Positions 1 through 5,872 of a DNA stretch of 5,872 nt are shown here, piece by piece. Source of the DNA: Rhodospirillaceae bacterium (GTDB taxonomy: Bacteria > Pseudomonadota > Alphaproteobacteria > Thalassobaculales > Thalassobaculaceae); NCBI GenBank assembly GCA_002730675.1, contig PCAV01000073.1:1-5872 (forward strand), read 5' to 3'. Both the position numbers and the translations under genes were made by a program. Positions within the stretch are counted from its first letter, which is position 1. Each line of letters starts with the position of its first letter. The notes below the pieces were generated by a model that ran no database searches, had not been told where the DNA came from, and saw nothing but the letters and a program-made list of their open reading frames with translations.

Positions 1-884
1 CTGGAATAAATTTTATAGATACTGCTGATGCTTATGTTGGTGGGGACTCCGAGCGACTTGTCGGACGTTGCATTAAAACGTCTCGTGATCATTGGGTGCT
101 TGCAACTAAATTAGCAAATAAAATGAGGCAGGGACCAAATAAAGGTGGTCTGTCTCGAAAATGGGTAATGCAGGCGTGCGAGGAGTCCTTGCGCCGTCTT
201 AGAACAGATTACATAGATATATACTATCTTCATAAGGAGGATCACGCGACGCCACTAAGAGAGACAATAATGGCGATGGGTGACCTTATAAAAGATGGGA
301 AAATTCGTTATTTTGGCGTATCAAATTATCGTTCGTGGCGTGTTGCTGAGATATGTAATATTTGTGACAATCTTGGAATAGACCGGCCTATCGTAAGTCA
401 ACCGTACTATAATGCGATGAACAGAATGCCAGAGACAGAGCACATTCCAGCTTGCAAATATTATGGGTTAGGCGTTGTTCCCTACAGTCCTCTGGCGAGG
501 GGTGTTCTAACGGGAAAATATAATACAAAAAGCAAACCGGAGAAGGGAAGCCGGGTAGCTAGAAAAGATAGACGAATGATGCAAACGGAGTGGCGCGAAG
601 AGTCTGTTGAAATCGTTGAAAAAATTAAACGCCATGCAAAGAAACAGAAAGCCACAGTTATTGATATAGCTATTGGCTGGCTACTAAACAACAGTGCCAT
701 TACTTCTTTAGTAGCCGGACCAAGAACGATGGGGCAGTGGGAGACTTATGTCAAAGCCCTAGAATATAAGTTTTTGCCAGAAGACGAGGCAATGATAGAA
801 AAGTTCGTGCCATCAGGTCACCCATCAAGCCCAGGCTACAATGATCCTGCATACCCAATAGAAGGGCGCTATCGTATCAGCTGA
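1..884 (+). CDS. Aldo/keto reductase, 5'-truncated by the window edge
   Basis: This is a NAD(P)H-dependent aldo/keto reductase, a cytosolic TIM-barrel oxidoreductase that interconverts carbonyls and alcohols; the substrate cannot be read from the sequence. The frame is open from base 3 to the TGA at 882-884 (293 visible residues), against roughly 320-350 in the family, so about 35-45 N-terminal residues are missing. The full catalytic tetrad is visible (numbering from the codon at base 3): Asp6 and Tyr11 in 'DTADAY', Lys36 in 'LATK' and His77 in 'YYLHKED'. Later segments 'VPYSPLARGVLTGKY' and 'SLVAGPRTMGQ' match the cofactor-binding end of the barrel. The C-terminus 'GHPSSPGYNDPAYP' is a tail I associate with a proteobacterial AKR subgroup. 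The GTG at 96 is internal and not the start, because it lies beyond the catalytic Asp and Tyr. The gene is convergent with the TcuA-like gene, 26 bp apart, with no clear hairpin terminator between them. The family call is firm; the substrate is unknown. Confidence 0.93.
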   Translation, partial: GINFIDTADAYVGGDSERLVGRCIKTSRDHWVLATKLANKMRQGPNKGGLSRKWVMQACEESLRRLRTDYIDIYYLHKEDHATPLRETIMAMGDLIKDGKIRYFGVSNYRSWRVAEICNICDNLGIDRPIVSQPYYNAMNRMPETEHIPACKYYGLGVVPYSPLARGVLTGKYNTKSKPEKGSRVARKDRRMMQTEWREESVEIVEKIKRHAKKQKATVIDIAIGWLLNNSAITSLVAGPRTMGQWETYVKALEYKFLPEDEAMIEKFVPSGHPSSPGYNDPAYPIEGRYRIS

Positions 885-910
885 TATTCAAGATACCTAT
901 TAAACAAATA

Positions 911-2392
911 CTAGCGATATTGAGCAGCACTTCGACCTGCTATTCTGCCAAATACGGCGCCAGAGACAAGACCTGTTCCCCCGGGGTAGTTGAAATGGAA
1001 CAAGCCTCCAACCATTTCCCCACAACAGAAAAGCCCGGGAATCGGCCGCCAATCAGTCCCTATTACCCTAGCGTCTTCATCAACCTTTAATCCGCCGAAT
1101 GTAAATGTAATTCCCCCGGTTGCGGAATACGCCACAAATGGGGGAGAGTCTAACCTTAGGGCCCAGTTTGTTTTATTTGGCGATAACCTGGTAGTAGATA
1201 ATCCATCTTTTTTAGTTGGGTCAAAATGCTCATCGTCACAGGCATTTTCGTTATATTCATGAAGGGTCTTAACTGCTTGAGGCTTATCGTCTATTTCAAG
1301 GAGCTCCACCAGTTCCTCTAGGGTGTCTGCCTTGATTGGCTCACTAGTGCTGTAACGAGGCTCGAGTAGATGGATCGTTTTTTGATCAAAAATTTGCCAA
1401 GCTAAACTACCGGGTTGTTTAAGTATTTCGCCGCCATATTTTGCATAAGTGTAGAGGCCAACGTCTTCGCCTTCATCACAAAAACGGTAGCCATTTCTAT
1501 TAATCATTACACCGTAGGGGTATGATAAGCGATTAGACTTGTCGGTACGTCCTCTATCCGCGAAGTCGGGCCACTCGTTTGAAATGGGTGTTGAATGTTT
1601 GCCAGACCATTGGCCCCATGGTAGGGCGCCAATCGCTAGTGCCATTCTTAATCCATCACCTTGATTATGTGCTGTCCCTCGCACTTTAGCGTGGTCCCAC
1701 GGTGCAGCAAGATACTGTGAGCGCCATTGAGCATTGGCCTCAAATCCACCACACGCTAACACGACAGCGTTACTAGAAATCTCCTCCAGGCCATCTGGCC
1801 CTTTCACCATAACGCCTGTGACACCTCCATCTTTATTCCTTAGAAGATCGTCAGCGCCAGTTTCATATCGAATTTCGATAGAGTTTTTTTCTGTGGTTTT
1901 GAACCAATTGGTCGAGAGACCTATTCCTTCGTGTTCCGCTCTAATAATTGCTCCCTTTTGCCATTTAATTCGGTTGCCCACTTTTATTCCTGATAAAGTA
2001 GAAGCGGGCTCCATTGGGATTCCACCGTATTCGTGGGCCCATTTTATAGTTTCAAACGAGTTATCTATTAATATAGTGGAGAGTTCTCTATCCGTTTTAT
2101 TATGGGTTACTCTTAGTAAATCAGCCCACATATCAGATTTTGAATATGGTAAGACATCTTCGAAAAATCCAGGTATTACATCGCCCGCCATAGGGACCAT
2201 AGCTTCGAGCTCTCTTGGGTCGTCAAAGGCTATTCTTAAAAGACCACCCGAAAAAAAAGTGTTACCACCACGTTCTTTTTTATTGGCCTTTTCGAGAACT
2301 AAAACTTTTTTTGCTCCGGTTTCATGAGCTGAATTTGCAGCGGCTAAAGCGGCATTGCCTGCGCCAACCACTATTACGTCGTAATCAGGCAT
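911..2392 (-). CDS. FAD-dependent dehydrogenase, tricarballylate dehydrogenase (TcuA)-like
   Basis: This is a complete 493-residue flavoprotein of the fumarate reductase/succinate dehydrogenase flavoprotein superfamily, closest in motifs to TcuA, which oxidises tricarballylate to cis-aconitate. Visible features are the N-terminal Rossmann motif 'VGAGNAA' (residues 9-15), the ribose-binding acid Glu34 in 'VLEKA', the FAD loop 'RGGNTFFSGG' (41-50), 'VLACGGFEAN' (211-220), and the C-terminal FAD segment 'GGITFTFGGLKVD' (426-438) to 'GEMVGGLFHFNYPGGTG' (458-474), which is very TcuA-like. There is no signal peptide, so it should be cytoplasmic. The ATG at 2390-2392 is preceded by GGAGA (2403-2407) with a 10-nt gap. 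Known tcu operons pair tcuA with the electron-transfer membrane protein tcuB, and often with a transporter and a LysR regulator; none is seen here, so the substrate assignment is tentative. One oddity is Gly312 in 'DEGEDVGLYTYAKYG', where TcuA proteins, as I recall them, carry Arg. Other members of the superfamily act on fumarate, urocanate or steroids. Confidence 0.9.
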   Translation of the reverse strand: MPDYDVIVVGAGNAALAAANSAHETGAKKVLVLEKANKKERGGNTFFSGGLLRIAFDDPRELEAMVPMAGDVIPGFFEDVLPYSKSDMWADLLRVTHNKTDRELSTILIDNSFETIKWAHEYGGIPMEPASTLSGIKVGNRIKWQKGAIIRAEHEGIGLSTNWFKTTEKNSIEIRYETGADDLLRNKDGGVTGVMVKGPDGLEEISSNAVVLACGGFEANAQWRSQYLAAPWDHAKVRGTAHNQGDGLRMALAIGALPWGQWSGKHSTPISNEWPDFADRGRTDKSNRLSYPYGVMINRNGYRFCDEGEDVGLYTYAKYGGEILKQPGSLAWQIFDQKTIHLLEPRYSTSEPIKADTLEELVELLEIDDKPQAVKTLHEYNENACDDEHFDPTKKDGLSTTRLSPNKTNWALRLDSPPFVAYSATGGITFTFGGLKVDEDARVIGTDWRPIPGLFCCGEMVGGLFHFNYPGGTGLVSGAVFGRIAGRSAAQYR

Positions 2393-2402
2393 ATAGAAGG
2401 TT

Positions 2403-2407
2403 TCTCC
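2403..2407 (-). promoter_or_regulatory. Ribosome binding site of the TcuA-like gene
   Basis: On the minus strand GGAGA lies 10 nt before the ATG at 2390-2392. It is the clearest Shine-Dalgarno match in the window and supports that start; the Rossmann motif also begins right after it. Confidence 0.6.
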
Positions 2408-2492
2408 AAAATATTTCCTTTTAATATTCTAACCAACGAAGGCATGAGATAACACCAAAGAGTTTCAAAAACCGAAATAGCTATATGATTTA

Positions 2493-2509
2493 ATTCTGAT
2501 CGTCAGAAT
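2493..2509. repeat. Inverted repeat 7-3-7 (ATTCTGA/TCAGAAT)
   Basis: Perfect 7-bp arms ATTCTGA and TCAGAAT flank a 3-bp centre TCG. It lies about 50 bp past the typA stop and about 100 bp before the start of the TcuA-like gene. It could be a dimeric regulator site or a weak RNA hairpin. Neither strand has a T-run directly after it, so a Rho-independent terminator is unlikely. The symmetry is seen directly; a function is inference. Confidence 0.4.
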
Positions 2510-2515
2510 GGTTCA

Positions 2516-2532
2516 TCAAAAAGATTTTTTGA
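2516..2532. repeat. Inverted repeat 7-3-7 (TCAAAAA/TTTTTGA)
   Basis: Perfect 7-bp arms TCAAAAA and TTTTTGA flank the centre GAT, only 6 bp from the neighbouring inverted repeat at 2493-2509, with centres 23 bp apart. The A/T-tract arms could make a weak hairpin downstream of typA, or a second half of a tandem operator for the TcuA-like gene. The low GC of the arms makes chance occurrence quite possible. Confidence 0.3.
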
Positions 2533-2557
2533 AAAGCTTACTAAGGGCTGTGTCTAT

Positions 2558-4381
2558 TTATGCGCCTGATGACTTTCTTGATTGACGTTTTCTCTCATGC
2601 ATATCGAGATATTTTTTTCTCAATCTTATAACATTTGGCGTAATTTCTACCAATTCGTCATCCTGGATGTATGAAATAGCACGCTCCAAAGTTAACTTAA
2701 CTGGTGGGCTCAAAACGATAGCGTCATCCTTCCCGGAGGCTCTAAAATTTGTTAACTGTTTTGACTTTAATGGATTTACTTCTAAGTCGTTATCTCGAGT
2801 ATGTTCGCCTATTATCATGCCGCCATAGACTGCTTCACCAGATTCGATCATAAGCTGGCCTCTCTCCTCGAGATTGAATAGTGCATAACCAGATGATTTC
2901 CCTTGTTCCAAAGAGATTAAGACACCATTCCTCCGACCCGGTATCTGACCCTTCATGGGCCTGTAGGAATGAAATATGCGATTAAGAATTCCGGTTCCTC
3001 TAGTTTGTGTCATGAACTCACCATGGTAGCCGATTAGCCCCCTTGAAGGGCACAAAAAAGTAAGGCGTTGCTTGCCCCCTCCAGACGGCCTCATGTCCTG
3101 TAATTCACCTTTTCGTGTTGAAACGGCTTCCACTACCGGGCCGGAATATTCATCGTCGACATCGATCACAACCTCCTCCACGGGCTCCAGCTTCTCACCT
3201 GTTTCTTTATTTGTCTCATAAAGTACGCGAGGTCTACTGATGGACATTTCATAGCCCTCTCGCCTCATTTGCTCGATAAGCACAGCTAGTTGCAACTCTC
3301 CTCGCCCAGAAACTTCAAAAGCATCTTTTTCAGCAGTCTCTGATACACTTATAGAAATATTACCTTCGGCCTCTCTGTGTAATCTATCGCGCAGAACTCG
3401 CGAGGTAACTTTATCGCCGTCAAGGCCTGCTAGTGGGCTATCGTTAATCGCAAATGTTACTGCAATTGTTGGCGGGTCAATCTTTTCAGCATGCAGAGGG
3501 GTGTTTGCGGCGGGATCTAATATTGTGTCCGCTACCGTAGTTTTTGATAAACCGGCTAGTGCAATAATATCGCCGGCACTAGCTTTCTCCAAAGGAACCC
3601 TTTCAAGGCCCCGAAATGCTAGAACCTTTGTGACCCGACCCTCCTCTTTAGGTTCTCCATCTATTGTCAACGATTTCACTATAGAATTTGGTTTAATTGA
3701 CCCCGACGTTATTCTGCCGGTGAGAATTCGGCCAAGAAATGGATCATATTCCATTGTTGTAACCAACATTCGAAAATTTTCATCGGTTTCTATAGTTGGT
3801 GCTGGAACATGTTCTATAACGCGTTCAAACAGACTATTCATGTTACTGGTTGGAGTTGCTGGGTCATCTGCAGCCCAACCATTTTTTGCGGATGCAAATA
3901 AAGTAGGAAAGTCTAATTGTTCCTCATTTGCATCTAGCACTGTAAATAAGTCAAACATCTCATCTTGGACGGCAAATGCTCTTTGATCTGGTTTGTCCAC
4001 TTTATTTACTACAACGATCGGTTTTAAACCCAATCTAAGGGCTTTACCCAAGACAAATTTTGTTTGCGGCATCGTTCCTTCCGAGGCATCGACCAAGACT
4101 AGTACGCCATCTACCATCGATAGAATGCGTTCTACTTCTCCGCCGAAATCGGCATGCCCGGGGGTGTCGACAATATTTATCCTGTGATCTTTCCAAACTA
4201 CCGAAGTACATTTAGCAAGGATTGTTATGCCACGTTCTCTTTCTAAATCATTAGAATCCATAGCGCGGTCTGTTATTGCTTGATTTTTATGAAATGTACC
4301 AGACTGCTTAAGTAAAGCGTCGACAAGGGTCGTTTTTCCATGGTCTACGTGCGCGATAATAGCTATATTTCGGAGTTGCAT
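2558..4381 (-). CDS. typA: Ribosome-associated translational GTPase TypA/BipA
   Basis: TypA (BipA) is a cytosolic EF-G-like GTPase that binds the 70S ribosome, helps large-subunit assembly and supports growth under cold and other stress. This copy has 607 residues, the family's normal length, with no break. GTPase motifs: G1 'AHVDHGKT' (10-17), switch I 'ERERGITI' (47-54), G3 'DTPGH' (72-76), G4 'NKVD' (126-129) and G5 'SAK' (164-166). A beta-barrel domain II follows at about 200-300, then EF-G III/V-like domains (with 'SGRGELQLAVLIEQMRREG' and 'PSRGLIGYHGEF') and the TypA-specific C-terminal domain ending in a basic tail after 'LDMHERKRQ'. The ATG at 4379-4381 is fixed by the invariant start of the G domain; a weak AGGA lies 13 nt upstream (4395-4398). 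It is transcribed away from the dioxygenase-family gene and toward the TcuA-like gene, with 165 bp to the latter, so it is probably a single-gene unit. Nothing is missing from the motifs. Confidence 0.98.
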   Translation of the reverse strand: MQLRNIAIIAHVDHGKTTLVDALLKQSGTFHKNQAITDRAMDSNDLERERGITILAKCTSVVWKDHRINIVDTPGHADFGGEVERILSMVDGVLVLVDASEGTMPQTKFVLGKALRLGLKPIVVVNKVDKPDQRAFAVQDEMFDLFTVLDANEEQLDFPTLFASAKNGWAADDPATPTSNMNSLFERVIEHVPAPTIETDENFRMLVTTMEYDPFLGRILTGRITSGSIKPNSIVKSLTIDGEPKEEGRVTKVLAFRGLERVPLEKASAGDIIALAGLSKTTVADTILDPAANTPLHAEKIDPPTIAVTFAINDSPLAGLDGDKVTSRVLRDRLHREAEGNISISVSETAEKDAFEVSGRGELQLAVLIEQMRREGYEMSISRPRVLYETNKETGEKLEPVEEVVIDVDDEYSGPVVEAVSTRKGELQDMRPSGGGKQRLTFLCPSRGLIGYHGEFMTQTRGTGILNRIFHSYRPMKGQIPGRRNGVLISLEQGKSSGYALFNLEERGQLMIESGEAVYGGMIIGEHTRDNDLEVNPLKSKQLTNFRASGKDDAIVLSPPVKLTLERAISYIQDDELVEITPNVIRLRKKYLDMHERKRQSRKSSGA

Positions 4382-4594
4382 TGGTAAAAAACTTTCCTGT
4401 AAAAAGAATGAGCGTTTTTACCTAAAAGAGTCGATAAAGTCTCTTAGAATTTTGGAGTAAGCTAACGAAATTTCGGAAAACTCAGAAATAATGTAAAATC
4501 TATCTTAATTTTTTATCCCGACATAAAGACGTTGATGTTATTCCATAAAGTTTTTGTTTTATTTTAGATTCTTTTCCTAAAAAAAATTGGGATC
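4382..4594. promoter_or_regulatory. Divergent intergenic region between typA and the dioxygenase-family gene
   Basis: This very AT-rich gap must hold the promoters for typA (minus) and for the dioxygenase-family gene (plus). I found no -35/-10 pair good enough to call on either strand. It contains a perfect 10-bp palindrome CGAAATTTCG at 4466-4475 and a weak inverted repeat AAGAG...CTCTT at 4426-4445 that would fall in or near the typA leader. Both are short and may be chance. Confidence 0.4.
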
Positions 4595-4603
4595 TTGACA
4601 AGT

Positions 4604-4933
4604 ATGACCTCATTCTCTGAATACCACGCTCACATTTATTTCAGTTGTGCCACTAAGGACAAAGCAAAAGAACTAATGAATAATATTACAAATAATTTTT
4701 CTTTGGATGTCGGAACCTTCCACGAGAAACCGGTTGGCCCGCATCCATGTTGGAGTTTTCAGGTGAAATTTGACACCAAGATGTTTGGAATCTTCGTGCC
4801 GTGGTTAATGAAGAACCGCAATAGGCTTACAGTATTCATTCATGCCTGCACCGGCGATAATCTGCTTGATCACACAGAAAATGTATGTTGGCTTGGTGAA
4901 ATGCGCGAACTTAATCTGAAAATATTTGATTAA
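4604..4933 (+). CDS. DOPA 4,5-dioxygenase-family protein (putative aromatic ring-cleaving dioxygenase)
   Basis: This small protein belongs to the DOPA 4,5-dioxygenase family, non-heme iron extradiol enzymes with a ferredoxin-like fold that cleave catechols such as DOPA; in bacteria the natural substrate is mostly unknown. From the ATG at 4604 it has 109 residues, close to the usual 105-120. The family's histidine motifs are all present (numbered from this ATG): 'YHAHIYF' (His8, His10), 'FHEKPVGPHP' (His40, His47), 'TVFIHACTGD' (His80) and 'DHTENVCWLGE' (His90). A TTG at 4595 in the same frame would add three residues, but the Shine-Dalgarno-like GGGA at 4589-4592 is 11 nt before the ATG and only 2 nt before the TTG, so the ATG is chosen. 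It has no signal peptide. It diverges from typA and converges with the secreted-protein gene, sharing bases in their stop codons. No catechol-pathway genes are adjacent, so the catalytic role is inferred from family alone. Confidence 0.88.
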   Translation: MTSFSEYHAHIYFSCATKDKAKELMNNITNNFSLDVGTFHEKPVGPHPCWSFQVKFDTKMFGIFVPWLMKNRNRLTVFIHACTGDNLLDHTENVCWLGEMRELNLKIFD

Positions 4934-5703
4934 TTTCGTTGTTTTTTTTCTTCCCGGTTTGGAAAAAAGTCGAGGCATACTTTTAGTTTTTCTGTAGTCA
5001 TGTCGGGAGCCTCGCTGCATTGAATGTAAAGTTCTCTACATTCTGTATAATGATTATCGGATGGAGAAAATTTTAAATCCTCACAAATTTCCGTAAAACG
5101 TTTAGCCAATGTTACAAAAGAAGAACCAGAGTCACCCTGGACAGTGTCTGTTCGTTTATTAAGTGGCTGTACCTTTAAAAATTGTGCGATTGCTTCATTG
5201 GCTCGAGCTAAAGGAATTTCTGCCAATCCCTCGTCACCCATAAGTGTCCAATATCTAATATAGATATTTTCGCCCAACATCATTTGACGCATAACTGGGG
5301 GTATTAGGCCCGGAGTAGCGGAACCCCATACAATAAACTCGATCTGTTTGCCCCGCTGTTTGTATAAAGTTGGATTGAAGCCAACTTCAAGTTTTTTTAA
5401 TCTTTCCAGTTCAATCTGATCAAATGTGTCCACCCAAAATGTCGGAAGCTTCTTAGAAGTTAATTGTTTCCTCATAGTTCGCGGAAGGCGAAACCGTGCC
5501 CATATGCTATCGTCCTTCTTTTTAAAAATATGTAAACGGTAACCATCCTTCGTGAGAATGCGGGCCTCAATCATCGCCTTTTTGCTAACCGGGTCAGTTA
5601 AAACTTCGACGAACCACTGAACACGGGCCGCCTGGCACTCAAAGGATGTCGCGCCAGAAATTAAAATAAGTGAAATTGCAATATGGTAAAAATACTTTTT
5701 CAT
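4930..5703 (-). CDS. Secreted protein of unknown function with a Cys-containing C-terminal segment
   Basis: I do not recognise this family with confidence. From the ATG at 5701-5703 it encodes 257 residues; a GTG directly before it (5704-5706) would add one. The N-terminus is a classic Sec signal peptide: 'MKKYFYH', then a hydrophobic stretch to about residue 20, then a likely cleavage after 'ECQA' near residue 25; no lipobox is seen, so a soluble periplasmic product is expected. The mature part begins with a beta-rich region (about 28-165), with 'VQWFVEVLTDP', 'IWARFRLP', 'IEFIVWGS' and 'IYIRYWTLMGDEGLAEIPL', loosely resembling small alphaproteobacterial periplasmic proteins such as the IalB type, which is only an impression. 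A charged linker leads to a segment (about 197-250) with four cysteines at 207, 222, 229 and 243, suited to disulfides, and a Lys/Arg-rich end. No clear Shine-Dalgarno was found. It is convergent with the dioxygenase-family gene and divergent from the hydrolase gene. Confidence 0.8.
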   Translation of the reverse strand: MKKYFYHIAISLILISGATSFECQAARVQWFVEVLTDPVSKKAMIEARILTKDGYRLHIFKKKDDSIWARFRLPRTMRKQLTSKKLPTFWVDTFDQIELERLKKLEVGFNPTLYKQRGKQIEFIVWGSATPGLIPPVMRQMMLGENIYIRYWTLMGDEGLAEIPLARANEAIAQFLKVQPLNKRTDTVQGDSGSSFVTLAKRFTEICEDLKFSPSDNHYTECRELYIQCSEAPDMTTEKLKVCLDFFPNREEKKQRN

Positions 5704-5706
5704 CAC

Positions 5707-5785
5707 CGCGTTTTTTCTATGTTTCTTGTAGTGGTCCCTTATATTAGATCATAAAGTCAAAAAAACTAATAAAACTGGTAAATAA
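5707..5785. promoter_or_regulatory. Divergent promoter region between the secreted-protein and hydrolase genes
   Basis: This 79-bp gap lies between two divergent start codons. The AT-rich block at 5740-5746 reads TATATT on the plus strand and TAATAT on the minus strand, each near the -10 consensus and each about 37-41 nt from the start codon it would serve. No good -35 hexamer sits at 16-18 bp on either side, so this is a weak candidate for a shared promoter core. Confidence 0.3.
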
Positions 5786-5872
5786 ATGATGTTAAAGTTT
5801 TTGATAATCATAGCCGTTGTATACTTTAGCATTTTGATATTTTTATTTGTCTTTCAAAGAAATATTCTGTTC
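5786..5872 (+). CDS. N-terminus of a probable membrane-anchored alpha/beta hydrolase, truncated by the window end
   Basis: Twenty-nine codons run open from the ATG at 5786 to the last base; a second ATG follows at once (5789), so either may be used. The peptide is a single hydrophobic segment ('LIIIAVVYFSILIFLFVF') followed by 'QRNILF'. A short N-terminal membrane anchor leading into 'FQRxxL[FY]' is the usual beginning of BEM46/ABHD13-like alpha/beta hydrolases, where the next residues are typically a proline and then the first strand of the hydrolase fold. The catalytic Ser-Asp-His lies outside the window, so the assignment rests on this short motif. A weak GGTAAA precedes the ATG. The gene diverges from the secreted-protein gene. 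Confidence 0.55.
   Translation, partial: MMLKFLIIIAVVYFSILIFLFVFQRNILF

Noticed and set aside
96..98. GTG as a possible start of the aldo/keto reductase.
   Set aside because: The same frame is open to the window edge, and upstream codons encode the catalytic Asp and Tyr and 'SERLVGR', so the gene is cut by the window edge and does not begin here.
482..700. A 72-codon minus-strand frame inside the aldo/keto reductase.
   Set aside because: It is antisense to conserved barrel residues; its hydrophobic look is a by-product of the opposite frame.
885..910. A bidirectional terminator between the convergent aldo/keto reductase and TcuA-like genes.
   Set aside because: The 26-bp gap has no inverted repeat long enough to form a terminator stem.
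1734..2327. A 197-codon open frame on the plus strand opposite the TcuA-like gene.
   Set aside because: It lies wholly antisense to a well-supported flavoprotein gene, and its translation shows no recognisable motif; it is a shadow frame. The smaller plus-strand frames at 990-1262 and 2215-2424 are rejected for the same reason.
3501..4187. Two plus-strand open frames (3501-3986 and 3993-4187) opposite typA.
   Set aside because: They are antisense to conserved TypA domains, with no motif or ribosome binding site.
4595..4600. A perfect TTGACA that could be a -35 box.
   Set aside because: No acceptable -10 hexamer lies 16-18 bp downstream (TGAATA is poor), and transcription from it would begin inside the coding region.
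4805..5020. A 71-codon minus-strand frame spanning the end of the dioxygenase-family gene and the end of the secreted-protein gene.
   Set aside because: It overlaps two better-supported genes in another frame and has no motif.
5704..5706. GTG one codon upstream of the secreted-protein ATG as the start.
   Set aside because: The adjacent ATG is the stronger start and leaves a normal 'MKK' signal-peptide beginning; the difference is one residue.
1..5872. tRNA/rRNA genes, CRISPR arrays, insertion sequences, phage or toxin-antitoxin genes.
   Set aside because: No cloverleaf, regularly spaced direct repeats, transposase motifs or other such signatures were seen by eye; the coding space is filled by the genes listed.

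Overview
The window looks like chromosomal DNA from an AT-rich Gram-negative bacterium, most likely a free-living (possibly marine) alphaproteobacterium. This rests on the alphaproteobacterial look of the TypA C-terminus (a 'DxHERKR' motif before a basic tail), on a DOPA-dioxygenase-family protein and a TcuA-like flavoprotein of proteobacterial type, and on a signal-peptide protein meant for a periplasm. The taxonomic call is an inference from remembered family features, not from a search.

Layout, left to right. (1) 1-884, plus strand: the C-terminal ~293 residues of an aldo/keto reductase, cut by the window edge. (2) 911-2392, minus strand: a complete FAD-dependent dehydrogenase of the tricarballylate dehydrogenase (TcuA)/fumarate reductase flavoprotein family, convergent with (1) and 26 bp from it. 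(3) 2393-2557: an intergenic stretch with two neighbouring 7-3-7 inverted repeats. (4) 2558-4381, minus strand: a complete translational GTPase TypA/BipA. (5) 4382-4594: the divergent intergenic region between typA and the next gene. (6) 4604-4933, plus strand: a small DOPA 4,5-dioxygenase-family protein. (7) 4930-5703, minus strand: a secreted protein of unknown function with a Cys-containing C-terminal segment, whose stop codon overlaps that of (6). (8) 5786 to the window end, plus strand: the first 29 codons of what looks like a membrane-anchored alpha/beta hydrolase.

The genes do not form one obvious pathway. Strand changes at almost every boundary suggest separate single-gene transcription units; only typA and the TcuA-like gene share a direction without interruption, and 165 bp separate them. 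The aldo/keto reductase, TcuA-like dehydrogenase and ring-cleaving dioxygenase could all serve scavenging of small organic or aromatic acids, but that is only thematic. There is no rRNA, tRNA, CRISPR array, insertion sequence or phage gene that I can recognise, and I do not see a convincing new multi-gene system. The points most worth checking are the missing arginine in the TcuA-like active-site loop, the paired inverted repeats upstream of that gene, and the unassigned secreted protein.
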